This document shows positions 22,741 through 33,697 of a stretch of 64,000 bases of DNA, piece after piece. Both the position numbers and the translations under genes were made by a program. Numbering within the stretch: position 1 is the stretch's first letter; every line of letters starts with the position of its first letter. The notes beneath the pieces are model-generated. The model was not told where the DNA came from. It ran no database searches and saw only the letters and a program-made list of their open reading frames with translations. Source of the DNA: Tetracentron sinense (Eukaryota; Streptophyta; Magnoliopsida; Trochodendrales; Trochodendraceae); contig CM026566.1 of the NCBI GenBank assembly GCA_015143295.1, positions 8,667,072-8,731,071 on the forward strand. Reading direction: 5' to 3'.

Positions 22741-23562
22741 CTATCGAGTTTTCGCAGAATTTTTAGTAAGGGCGTTTTCATCTTTTGGGTGTTAACCCTT
22801 ACCCATAAGGGCTTGCCCGAGCCTTTAGGGCTTCATTCACCTCACTTAGAAGGTTTTGAGAGAGAAGAAGAGAAGAGAAGGGGGATTTACATCTAGGGTT
22901 TTCCACTTGAGAGAATCAAGGGTTTTAGAACCCTAGAACCGTTCTAAAGGCTTGGATTCTCCAAATCCAACCTCAAGCTTGTGTGGAGTACCTCTTCCAA
23001 GCTAGGGCAGCGTTTCTACATCATCCTCAAGGATTTTTCCTTCCCTTTTCAAGGTTAGTACACTCTTCCTAGTTACTTTGGTAATAACCTAGGATTTTTC
23101 TAAGTAAATATGTGTTGGATCTTCCCCATTGCTCCCTTGTGTTGGTATATGCTAAATCCCTAAAACATAAACAAGATAATACAAACAAATGGTGGAATGT
23201 ATGAATGGATGAGGAGTGGAGGCGATGGGATGCCATGTTGTAATGTGTTGAATGATGGAAAAAATGGTGGAAGGGCATATTATGCATAATGACCATACCC
23301 CAAGTGTTTGATGAAATGTTCGAATGAGAAAATATGAAATAAGTAAAGGTAAAAAGGTTGAATACCACATGTTTGATAGAATGCATGAATAAACTAAGAT
23401 TTGAAAGCATGAGTCACATAAATGTTCCCCATTTGGCAAGTTGTATGCATGTGTTTATTTCGCTTCTTAAATTCTCATGTGAGTTGGGAATTGTTAAAAT
23501 GCTATATGTCATCATGATTTCACGATTGCTATGCACGAGCACATATGTAGATGGAGGATATT

Positions 23563-24100
23563 GTCAAGGAGGTTGGTAGCCCAGGATTATCCGGGTGCTA
23601 GCCTCTGGCTCATAAGAAATGTATTGCATTGTCAAGGGGGTTGGTAGCCCAGGGATCATGCGGGTACTAACCCCTGGCTCATAAGAAAGGATTCGGAAAT
23701 GTTGCACTGTCAAGGAGGTTGGTAGCCCCGGTTAAGGGTGCTAACCTCTGGCTCATAAGAAAAGAAATGGTATTGTCAAGGAGGTTAGTAGCCCAGGATT
23801 ATGCGGGTGCTAACCTCTGGCTCATAAGAAAGGTATTGTACTGTCAAGGGGGTTGGTAGCCCAGGGATTGCGGGTGCTAACCTCTGTCTCATAAGTAAGG
23901 TATCGTACTGTCAAGGAGGCTGGTAGCTCAGGGATGTGCCGGTGCTAGCCTCTGGCTCATAAGAAGTGTATTGTACTGTCAAGGGGGTTGGTAGCCCAGG
24001 GATGTGCGGTGCTAACCCCTGGCTCATAAGAAAGGTATTGTACTGTCAAGGAGGTTGGTAGCCCAGGGATATGCGGGTGCTAACCTCTGGCTCATAAGAA
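23563..24100 (+). repeat. LTR minisatellite of eight hairpin units
   Basis: Eight units of about 68 bp run GTCAAGGAGGTTGGTAGCCC, then a variable loop, then GGGTGCTAACCTCTGGCTC. The arms GAGGTT and AACCTC pair. In units 2 and 7 both arms change together (GGGG with CCCC). In unit 6 GAGGCT pairs with AGCCTC. Confidence 0.85.
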
Positions 24101-24284
24101 ATATTGAAAGGACAACTCAAAGAGGAATTGTATGATGCATAGACATGTTTTAGTTTCATAATAATTATGACTTGATAAAATGTTTATGTATGAGGTTGCT
24201 AGAAATGATTATGAACTATACTCCTCCCATTACTTGTATATGATGTTGTTCGTTATTACCATTGTTAGTTAGGGGCTTGTACTC

Positions 24285-24305
24285 GCTGAGTATTCCATGC
24301 TCAGC
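24285..24305 (+). other. Conserved LTR hairpin, GCTGAG/CTCAGC
   Basis: Stem GCTGAG/CTCAGC with loop TATTCCATG. It is flanked by GTAC on both sides, which can extend the stem (GTAC-TC-stem-C-GTAC). Confidence 0.6.
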
Positions 24306-24507
24306 CGTACTTTCATGTCGGCAGGTACCCGAGTCCCTCTCGACATTTGTGATCCGGGTCCTTGGATAGAGGAGGACTATGGCGAGGAGGAACCTTATGA
24401 GGATCTAGTAGTCGAGCCTCAGGCGGAGGCGAGAGACTTAGACCATTGGCCCCACGGGGGTGACTATTGAGCGAGACAGAGTTGTATTTTGTCTCTTGTA
24501 TTTTGTT

Positions 24508-24525
24508 AGGTGGGCCTGTCCACCT
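24508..24525 (+). other. AGGTGG/CCACCT hairpin near the LTR 3' end
   Basis: AGGTGGGCCTGTCCACCT forms a perfect 6-bp stem. In element A the same place reads GCGGGTCTGTCCGC on the sense strand (32930-32943), where a T-A pair has become C-G. Confidence 0.6.
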
Positions 24526-24754
24526 TAGGCTTAGACGTGTTGTACATATGTTAAACTTGGAATACTGTTTTGGAACTTAGAAGAAAAAAAAAAAGAGTTG
24601 GTTGCTCTTCCGCATTTTATGTTTAGCTTCCACGCTCTGATTATCATTGTATTAGTATTATATTTTGCCTTGATCATTACAGGATGGTTTGGCAGGTTTG
24701 TATAGTCCACCTAAAGTATCCCTAAACTCCTAGGGGGTATTTTGGGGCGTGACA

Positions 24755-25601
24755 GTTAATGTCATATCCTTAGAAAGGGAAAGAAACCTTGATTTAGTAT
24801 CTAGTCAGACCACCACTACACACAAAGCTTCACTTTTGAACCGTTCACTAATTGTGACAAAGTGAATTGGTTATGCTTTAACATTCCGCGAGATTTAGTT
24901 AGATGTTTATCCTCAGTTGGTCTAACTAATCATGTTTTTTCCTTGGCCTAGTAATTTTAAATTACTATTGCTTGGAATGCTTATAATGCATGGTTGAATG
25001 ACACATGATATTTTTTAGTTTATTATTTTATGTTTTTTCTTTTTTGTTGGCATGGGCCTTTCTAGTATGAGTTGCTCTATCCTTTAGGTGGTGTCCTTGA
25101 TCTTAGGGGGAGAAGATCAAGTTGTGGTGTTGAGGGGGAGTTTTGGCTTTATATTACTATATCTTGTTCTCCGCTCTAAAGTCCCCTCATTGTCTACAGT
25201 TGCTTGTTTGTATTGGTTGCTTTGATATTACATATGTGATTAATTGGTATATCTATTGTGATATTGGCTTCCTATCTACCTTTGGCATTTTGTGCCAAAA
25301 AGGGGGAGAAGTTTTGAGCATACTTAAGTCTGCCTATGGCCTATGGATTATTATGTTTTATATCTATTTCTCCATGCTTCACAAGTATTCTTTGTTTTTA
25401 GCATGTGTAGATAACAGGTTGCAGACTTCGACATTGAATTGCATGAGAAGTTTGATGAGTCATTTGTAAATGGTTACATCATGTAATTTTATTTTTTGAG
25501 TCATGTAAAGTTCATCTTTCCTTTGATGAATCAGTTTTTGGAAGTCCGTCCTTTATATGTTTGTCTAGGAGTTTTGACACAGAATTACCAAAGGGGAAGA
25601 T
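24755..25601 (+). other. 3' internal region and PPT of SIRE element 1
   Basis: Non-coding, with the G-rich tracts typical of the SIRE 3' end: CTTAGGGGGAGAAG near 25105, GTTGAGGGGGAG near 25130 and AAAAAGGGGGAGAAG near 25297. The last purine tract, ACCAAAGGGGAAGAT (25587-25601), directly precedes the LTR and is the likely PPT. Confidence 0.65.
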
Positions 25602-25897
25602 TGTAAGTCCAAAATATCTTGGCTAATTATGTATCAAAACGTAAGTCTAAGTGGAGTTATTTTTAAGTCAACTTGTTAGACTTGGCAAAGCTTCAAAATG
25701 CCGAAGAAAAGAGAAGAAATCTACATCAAGTATCAGCTCTGGATCTAGGAAGGTAAGTGACTTAGTGACCCATTACCTAGGTTGGTTTTTGACTTAGAAC
25801 ACCTTTTTATCAACCTAGGAGGTTAGTATAATTCCATAAAAAAGTTATTGTATTCAAGTCATTCGAAATATTCGAAATTGGCTAAGTATGGAATGAA

Positions 25898-26175
25898 GGA
25901 TCTATCCTTCTCCATGTTGGATAGATCGGTGGTGAAAAAATATGTATGAGGATTTTTTTGAGAGACTCATGTTTTGAAGGATCTATCCTTGGTAATGACG
26001 GATAGATCGATCAACATATAGATAGATCTATCCTTGATGTGATAGATAGATCGCTGCTAACTTGGATAGATCGGTGCTTACATGAATAGACTTTGAATGA
26101 TCTATCCTTGGTGATGACGGATAGATCCGTGGGCAATGGATAGATCCGTCCACACCATGGATAGATCCATCCTTG
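25898..26175 (+). promoter_or_regulatory. GGATAGATC motif array in U3 of the SIRE-type LTR
   Basis: About eleven copies of GGATAGATC or its complement GATCTATCC, several arranged head to head (for example AGATAGATCTATCCT). The array ends about 40 bp before the TATA box at 26215. Confidence 0.65.
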
Positions 26176-26214
26176 CTAAATAAGAGTTCTATTCACATGC
26201 AATCTCTTTGGAAT

Positions 26215-26224
26215 CTATAAATAC
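26215..26224 (+). promoter_or_regulatory. TATA box of the SIRE-type 3' LTR
   Basis: CTATAAATAC follows the motif array and precedes a GAGAGTAGAGG leader. It is the likely core promoter. Confidence 0.65.
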
Positions 26225-26940
26225 GAATTCTATCGACCTAATTCGTGGAGATCTTATCAGTTTGTGAGAGTAGAGGCTGGAGAACTCTCTCCTAGGGTTT
26301 CTTTTATTCTTCATTGATTATAGTTGATCCCTCCTCTCACAACCTCTCTAGAGAATGCAAGAATAACTTTTCTATTCTTAGCTCTTGCATTGTGTGATCT
26401 TCATGGTTTTAAGATCTCTCTAGAGATTGTTAGAAAATTAATTTGACAATCCCGACACGTGTGTGTCTTTGGCCGGTGTTTGTGATCCGAAGCCTTCGTA
26501 GAAGGAGATCGATCTGAGAAGGATCGTGGTTGTTGTGGAGATCTAAGAGAAGTACGAGCGACTGCGGTTGATCACAGGATTTGTGGGTACATGATGACTT
26601 TTCGAGGCGTGGAGGACTAAGAACTGAAGGATTGTAGTGTCGAGTCCGAAGGATTCAAGTTCGAGTTTTGTAAGTTCTTGTTGACTTTGTCTTAGTGATA
26701 TCTCTTTGCTGGACTAGGTCCCGTGGTTTTTCCCGGAAGGGTTTCCACGTAAAAAACCTTGTGTTGTGGTTTGCTTGTTTTCCTTTTCTGCACTTGATTA
26801 TTATTCTCACTTAGTTAATAATTTAATTATTAAATCTTAAAAAGGGTAGAAAGAATTATAGGGAAAGCTAGCCATCCCTCCTTGGGTTTGTGATTTCTCA
26901 ACTCGAATATTTTATTTGGGGTTCACCGAGTGATTTTTCA

Positions 26941-27057
26941 TAGTGGAAGCCCAAAAGAACTTTAAAACTTTGCAGGATGAGATTAAAATGGAATATGATG
27001 AATGCAATCGTCTGAGGAGTTCTGCTGGAAATCTTATCATTTTGAATGAGAAAGGTT
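26941..27057 (+). other. Short coding-like fragment of unknown origin
   Basis: From 26943 a frame of about 40 codons is open, with heptad-like spacing (KTLQDEIKMEYDECNRLRSS), up to a stop near 27068. It matches none of the element proteins here that I can recognise. It could be an exon captured from a host coiled-coil gene, coiled-coil gag of another element, or chance. Confidence 0.25.
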
Positions 27058-28887
27058 TCACATTCTAAATTTTGTAAAACCTTTGATTTTATTTCTTCCC
27101 CCCCGCCCCTTTTTTAATAAATATAAGCCACTATCAAAACTCTGTCTTATCAGACATGGTCCTTCCCAGTTTGGAGTGAACTTCGCCACCTTCGTTCCAT
27201 TACAAATATGAATAGTTTTTCTGAGAACCAAATCACATTCCTTGACCATTTTATGTTGTACAATTTTGTTATAGGCTTTAACAACTCTTATTTGGTACGC
27301 ATTTGCTTTCAGAGCATCTTTCTCCCGCCTTTCACCCATCATTTCCAGCTGAGCTAAACGAGAAACTTGAAGGCTTTCAATAACTTCTTCAAATACTTTC
27401 ATTCGAGTACATGGTATTTTAACCTCCAAAGGTACAACAACTTCTGTTCCATATACCAAGGAGAAAGGAGTAACACCTATTGTCATCCTTGCTGAAGTTC
27501 TAAAAACCCAAAGTGCCATTGGAAGCTCTTCACACCACTTCTTATGTGCATCTTCTACTATTTTTCCAATGATTTTCAATATTGTCTTATTAGTGGCCTC
27601 TGCATGACCATTCCCTTTTGAATAATAAGGAGTTGATCTTTTGTGCTTTATAAGATATTCTTCCAATAACTCTCTTTCATTAGAGTTTATGAAAAGCATC
27701 CCATTGTCTGTGACTAACTCTTTTGGAATTCCAAAGCAGCAAATGATATTTTCTTTAATGAATCTGGCAACCATACTTCCGGTAGCCTTTCTCAGTGGTA
27801 TAGCTTCTACCCATTTGGTGAAATATTCAGTAGCCACAATGATCCAGATATATCCCTCAGTAGGTGGATTTATTGGTCCAATCAAATCCAGCCCCCGAGT
27901 ATGGAAGGGACATGGTGTAGAAACATATCATAGATACTGGGTTGGTGCATGAATAACATTCCCTCTGATTTGACATTGATGGAAACTTTGAACATACATA
28001 TGTGAGTCTACTTCCATAGTAGGCCAGTAATATCCCAACCCCAGGATATTTTGGAATAACTCTCTTTCCTTGATGAACACCACAATCTCTGTTGTGGGCT
28101 TCATGAAGTGCTAACTTTACCTCTTTACAGACAAACATCTAAGAGTAACACCACTGTAGCCCTTCCTGTACAATTCTCCTTTATCGAAGTAAAATTTAAC
28201 AACTTTCTTTTTGAACTTGAAGGGCTCTTTAGGATCAACAGGCATCACCCCATCAATGAAGTAGTCAATATAAGGATTCCTCCAATCTTTCCATGAATCA
28301 GTGAAGCAACATTCTTCTCTATTTGGCAACATTTGACAATTTGGGCATTCTCTTTGCATAACGGCGGCGGCACTTTTTCCATTGTTGGCCAATATAATCC
28401 ATAGCTTTGTAGCCTTTTGTACAAACTAATACTGGGGTTGTGACAACATACCTTCATATAAATCAACAACATCTGCTCCTCAGCCTCTTCATTCCAACGC
28501 ATCTCATCAATACACTTTCTGGTTCTTTGAAATAAAAAACTCTATTTATTTACAAAAAGTTCTTAAGGACTTTCAATGATATGGTAGGAATTAGAGTTAA
28601 ATCATGAAGGCAGTTAACATCTTTCAAGATTGGTGTTCTCTAATCTGCTCCTTCTGGTTCTTTGTTGAGGGCATCTTTCACCAACGACATAGGTAGTGAG
28701 TGCCTTTTGACTATTGTCTGAGAAGATTCTCCTTCAAATACCAGTTTGGATGCTAAAGTGGTGAGTGCATCAGTATGGCGGTTCTCTGTCTACTCTTGGT
28801 GTCCAAACTTCACCATATCGAAAGCATTCATTAATTGTTGTGTCACTGTTCTGTATGGAGCTAAACCAATATCCTTCAAATTGAATG
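27058..28887 (-). pseudogene. pol: Tat-type gypsy integrase and end of the second RNase H
   Basis: The integrase core is readable at 27058-27885: ATEYFTKWVEAIPL, then VTDNGMLF, then STPYYSKGNGHAEATNK (the E of D-D-E), with FRTSARMTIGVTPFSLVYG after it. Upstream, 27857-28502 is spread over several frames and holds the zinc-binding region and RNH-IN linker (YWPTMEKV, LYRKGYSG). 28630-28887 keeps the C-terminal RNase H phrase HTDALTTLASKLVFEGES. Frameshifts and stops show it is dead. No LTR follows at the left end. The D35E core places it in the Tat lineage, not Tekay. Confidence 0.85.
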
Positions 28888-29099
28888 TGTAGCACCCCGG
28901 ACTTTTTCATCTTTAATGAATGGCACTCTCGTAGTTAATTGGCAGTTTTCATAGTGTAATTAATAAATAAGGGAGAAATCGGAAATTCTAAAACATCAGA
29001 AATGTGCGTTTTCGAGAGACGAATCCAACGCAAGTTGAATCGTCGAAATCGGACGAGCGAGTCAAAAGATATGGCCAAAACAGTCGGGACCAGCAGAGC

Positions 29100-29284
29100 A
29101 CCGATCGCTCGGTCCATGGAGCGATCGATCGGTCCAAAACCGATCGATCGGAGGCTATTGACTGGTCGAAAAATTTGTATGGGGAAATTTTCCAGAGAGT
29201 GAGTTTTTGACCGGTCGATCGGTCAATAACACCGATCGCTCGGTAGGCAACCGATCGATCGGTCATAACCACCGATCGCTCGGT
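29100..29284 (+). promoter_or_regulatory. ACCGATCGATCGGT motif array in U3
   Basis: Seven motif copies on both sides of the box ATGGGGAAATTTTCCAGAG (29179-29197). A weak TATA-like CTATACTTAGAG lies about 100 bp further on. Confidence 0.65.
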
Positions 29285-30249
29285 CTTCGTGTTTTTCAGA
29301 ATTTTCATTAAGGGCTTTTTCGTCTTTTAGGGTTAAACCCTTTCTCCTTAAGGCTTGCCCGAGCCTTAGGGCATCATTCACTATACTTAGAGAGATTTGG
29401 GAGATAAGAGAGAAGAGAAAAGGGTTTCCTAAACCTAGGTTGCTTTTGGAGAAGAAATCAAAGGGGTGAAGACCCTAGATCGTCCCCAAGCACGTTTTCT
29501 TCAAGATTTCAACTCAAGCTCGGGTGGGGTGCATTCTCAAAGCTAGGGCAGCCCTCACTCACGTTTTTGAAAGGGATTTCTTCCCCAACTCAAGCTTCTT
29601 TCAAGCAAAGGCATCATCTTTCAAGTTGGAGCTTCAATCAAGGTCCCTACCAAGGATCAAGCCTTGATTCAAGGTTAGTACACCCTACTAACTTCCCCTA
29701 ACAATAACCTAGTTTTTCTATGAACTATATGATTTTGCTACTATGTATTTCTCCCTTATGAAATGTATCATATTCACTAAATATAAATAAGGTGAGGAAA
29801 ATGGTGTGGATGCATGGATGAGAGGTTGATTGAGGCGATGGGATGCCGAATGTATGGTGTATGAATGTGGGGTGTGAAGAATGGAAAATGGAGGATGGGC
29901 ATTTTACCAATAATGAACATACCTTGATTCTTGGATGGAAAGTAGGCACTAAAAAGAAGAAGATGAACCATTAAGGAACCTTGCATGTTATGTGTTTGAC
30001 AAAATGCCTAAACTAGGAATAAATGACATAAATGAAGAAAATGAAAGTAGACCTTATGCATGTGTTCTTATGAATGATGAACTATTCAAAACTCAAATTC
30101 CTATATGGTTATACTGTGGATTGAATTGCTATACACTACTCTTCATGTCATATTGTCATCATGATATTACAAGTGCTACACACACCACACATGCATGCAT
30201 GAAACCGGGTTTTCCAAGATTGTAATTGTATATGATGAATCAAGAACAT

Positions 30250-30561
30250 GACAAGGAGGTTGGTAGCCCAAGGAAGGGTGCTAGCCTCTGGCTCACAAGT
30301 GAAATGAATCGAGGTTGGTAGCCCAAGGAAGGGTGCTAGCCTCTGGCTCACAAGAGAAATGGAACAAGAACATGACAAGGAGGTTGGTAACCCAAGGAAG
30401 GGTGCTAGCCTCTGGCTCACAAGAGAAATGGAACAAGAACATGACAAGGAGGTTGGTAGCCCAAGGAAGGGTGCTAGCCTCTGGCTCACAAGAGAAATGG
30501 AACAAGAACATGACAAGGAGGTTGGTAGCCTAAGGAAGGGTGCTAGCCTCTGGCTCACAAG
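30250..30561 (+). repeat. LTR minisatellite, five units
   Basis: Five units of ACAAGGAGGTTGGTAGCCC ... GGGTGCTAGCCTCTGGCTC. Unit 1 to 2 is shortened; the others are spaced about 69 bp. Confidence 0.8.
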
Positions 30562-31255
30562 TATACAAGTCAAGAAAAAATCAAGACATGAAATACAAGA
30601 CAAGACACGACACACATACATGATTTGACCGAGACACGAAAAAGGTTTCCGAGACATGAGTTTTACCAAGGTTTTTGCATTCATACACGCATGTCAAGAT
30701 ATGGCTATGTATCTTATGCTTTCACTATTGCTTTAAATTAATATCTTGTATTGCTCACTGTTGTTATGCTTTCGCTATTGTTATGGTTAGCTAGTAGTTT
30801 GTACTCGCTGAGTATTCCATGCTCAGCCGTACTTTTATGTCGGCAGATACTGTGGATGTCCTCGACCCCGAGCCTTGGGTCGAGGAGGAGTATGTAGAGG
30901 AGAGGGAGCCACCTATCCCATGGCAGTCTCAGGAGGATAGGGACTTGGATGTGTGGCCATACCTCGACTACTGTTGAGAGGAGAGAGTTAGAGAGTTCCT
31001 TTTTATTTTGATAGGTGGGCATGTCCACCTTTACTTTGATTGTATTTGGTATATGTTAACTTGGAATACTATTTGGAGTTATAGAAGAAATGAAAAAGTT
31101 GGCCTATACTTCCGCACTTATGTTTAGTTTCCGCGCTCTGATTATCATTGTATTAAATTATGTTTAGCCTCTTGCATTACAGGATGGTTTGACAGGTACA
31201 CGTAGTCACCTCTAAAGTATCCCTTAACTCCTAGGGGGTATTTTGGGGCGCGACA

Positions 31256-32703
31256 GAATGACCCTTCCATTTGACTGATTACTTAATTAGAATCCCATAC
31301 TACATTTTTTTTTTGCTTTCAGCTCTTTGACAATGGTGAAACCTATAAGAAGAGCTTCATATTCTGCCATGTTGTTAGAGCAAGGGAAATCTAATTTGAA
31401 AGAAAGAGATATAACCTCACCTTCGGGTGCCTTTAATATGATACCTGCTCCTGATGAATTCGTGGTTTTGGATCCATCAAAATATAAGAGCCATTCTTCT
31501 ATTGATTCAACCGCCATTACCTCTGGCAATTCTCTTGTTAATTCCTCCTTTAATTCAGAATCTTCTGTTCTTGGAAAATTTTCAAAGAGCTCAGCTACTG
31601 CTTGACCTTTGATGGCACGAGGACAAAGGCATGTAATATCAAATTCTGAAAGTGAAAGGAGACACTTAGATGCTCGTCTTGAAAGGACTAGCTTGGACAA
31701 GAGATATTTGATTGGATCAGACTTGGTTATCAAGAAGATTTTATGAGACAACAAGTAATGGCAGAACTTTTATAGAGCATAGATCAAAGATAAGCAAATC
31801 CTTTCTACTTGAGGATATCTTAGTTTTCCATTTAAAGTCTGTTGAGATAATAGATTGGACGCTCACAACCAGCTTGATCTTCCTGAGCTAGAAGAGCCCC
31901 AAAATCGTTATCTGTTGATGATACAAGACCAAAGGCTTCTTTGGGATGGGTGCCATCATTGTTGTTGTTGAGGTCATCATTTGCTAGAGTTGTTTAAAAG
32001 ATTTTTCATGTATTGCTTCCCATTGAATCCATTATTTTTCCATAACAGCGGCATGAGTGGCACTATGATAGCCGCTAGACCCGGAATGAAACATCTTATA
32101 TAGGACACCTTGCCTACGAAGCTTTTCAACTCTTTGATTGTGCTAGGGGTTAGCATTGTTGCAACTGCTTGAGCTTTTGTTGGGTCAACATCAATACCAT
32201 GAAGGTTCACAATAAAACCCAAAAGTTATCTGCTAATACTCCAAAGGCATATTTCAATGGATTCATTTTTAACTGATATTGGCGGCATCGCTAAAAACTC
32301 TTCTCAAATCACTAAAATGATTTTGACGCTTTTGGGATTTAATAACTATATCATTAACATAGTCTTCCACCGTATTATGAAACATGTCATGAAAAATAGC
32401 TGTCATAGCCCTCAATCCAAATGGCATAACTTTATATTAAAAATTCCCAATAAGCATCCGAAAAGTGATTTTTTCTGCTTCTTCTGCTAACATCTTGATT
32501 TGGTTGTATCCACTATACCCATACACAAACGAAAAGGTGTCATGTCCCGCTGTTGCATCAAAAAGTAGGTCCATATTAGGCAAGGGGAATTCGTCCTTGG
32601 TGCATGCCTTGTTCAAATTTCTGAAATCAACAGAACAACGGATTTGACCATTTTTCTTTTTAATCAGTACTATGTTAGCCAACTAGGTAGGATGCTGAAT
32701 AGG
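31256..32703 (-). pseudogene. pol: Tat-type gypsy reverse transcriptase and RNase H
   Basis: RT palm pieces: ANIVLIKKKNGQIRCSVDFRN and LPNMDLLFDATAGHDTFSF at 32437-32682, then the thumb/connection at 31977-32222 (DPTKAQAVATML, LKSFVGKVSYIRCFIPG). RNase H follows at 31287-31754 (YLLSKLVLSRRASKCLLSL, then WLLYFDGSKTTNSSGAGIIL and NNMAEYEALLIG). The last two belong to the extra archaeal-type RNase H that marks the Tat lineage. The frame is broken in several places. Element A inserted at 32704, just after QHPT in the RT. The codon following was already TAG in place of the usual W. Confidence 0.87.
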
Positions 32704-32929
32704 TGTCGCGACCCAAAACCCACCCTAGGAGTTAGAGTGAATCTTGGACGACTCAATCATGACTTACATGACTTGCTTGACAAACCAACCTGCAAAACCC
32801 CACAGAGCATATACAATAGAGGACATCATAGCGGAAACATAACTATAAAACACAGCGGAAGTCTAACAAACCTCTAAGTATATACATATGGTCCAAGTTT
32901 ATACAAAAAAAAAGTAACCAAAAGAAAGT

Positions 32930-32943
32930 GCGGACAGACCCGC
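32930..32943 (-). other. GCGG/CCGC hairpin
   Basis: Element A version of the AGGTGG/CCACCT hairpin at 24508, with a covarying pair. Confidence 0.5.
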
Positions 32944-33435
32944 CAAAATACATGGATAAAATCTCTCATCTCACCCACAGCTAATCCTCTCAGAATCTAC
33001 AACCACCTAATGGTAACCCTCAACTGGAGGTTCCTCAAAAGGCTCCTCGACGTACTCCTCCTCCACCCAAGGGCTCGGAGCACAGATATCAAATGGAGCA
33101 GCTGCTCCGCCATCACCTGCCGACATAAGAAGTACGGCTGAGCATGGAATACTCAGTGGGTACTAAATACTAACCAATAGTCATAGCATACAGATAGCAT
33201 ATATAAAGCAGGAGACAATTCATGCATATAAAACAGGAAAAATTCATATCAGGACAATAAAGTAAAGGAGTATATAATCATGCTTGAATTCATAAAAGCC
33301 GGTAAAACCCTTGAAAATACCGTGCACTTGACTTGACTGAAAATACCATTTCCTTGCTTGGAAGCTTGTCACGTTTGTCTTATCCTATCGTATCATGCGT
33401 GTCATGCCATGTCATGCTTGCTTTGAAAGTAAACT

Positions 33436-33660
33436 ACTTGTGAGGGAAGGGAGACCCTTCATCCTAAATGCCCATGCTTGTCATGCCATGTCATGCTTGC
33501 TTGGAAAAGTAAACTACTTGTGAGGGAAGGGAGACCCTTCTTCCTAAATGCTCATGTCATGTCCTTTCACTTGTGAGATGTTCTTGTGAGATGTACTTGC
33601 GAGGGAAGGGAGGCCCTTCTTATGTTAAGTATGCACTTGCGAGGGAAGGGAGACCCTTCT
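33436..33660 (-). repeat. LTR minisatellite of AAGGGAGACCCTT units (A, 3' LTR)
   Basis: Four hairpin units; three have loop AGA and one reads AAGGGAGGCCCTT. They are spaced irregularly, with CTTG(T/C)GAGGG leading each unit. Confidence 0.75.
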
Positions 33661-33697
33661 TATGAAAATGCATGATTGTCTTGTCCTTGCCAAAAGC

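Larger units (their letters stand above)
22343..24754 (+). repeat. Tekay-like solo LTR
   Basis: 2412 bp, starts TGTAGCACCCCGGAC and ends TTTTGGGGCGTGACA, with a perfect GTTAA duplication (22338-22342 and 24755-24759). It holds a motif array, an eight-unit hairpin minisatellite and the conserved hairpins. No internal region adjoins it. It inserted into the 3' non-coding part of SIRE element 1. Confidence 0.93.
25602..26940 (+). repeat. 3' LTR of SIRE-type element 1
   Basis: 1339 bp, starts TGTAAGTCC right after the PPT and ends TGATTTTTCA. Its second half is clearly related to 47192-48552 (GCTGGACTAGGTCCCGTGG, CTTAAAAAGGGTAGA), which has a PBS immediately after it. That fixes the right border. 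Confidence 0.8.
28888..31255 (+). repeat. Tekay-like solo LTR
   Basis: 2368 bp, starts TGTAGCACCCCGGAC and ends GGGGCGCGACA, with a perfect GAATG duplication (28883-28887 and 31256-31260). It is closest to the LTRs of element B: the promoter array and minisatellite match almost word for word in reverse complement. It inserted in the RNase H region of the Tat-type element. Confidence 0.93.

Noticed and set aside
23563-24100. The repeat array as a CRISPR array
   Set aside because: Plant retrotransposon LTR context, spacers nearly identical between units, no cas genes, and the same array in LTRs elsewhere in the window.
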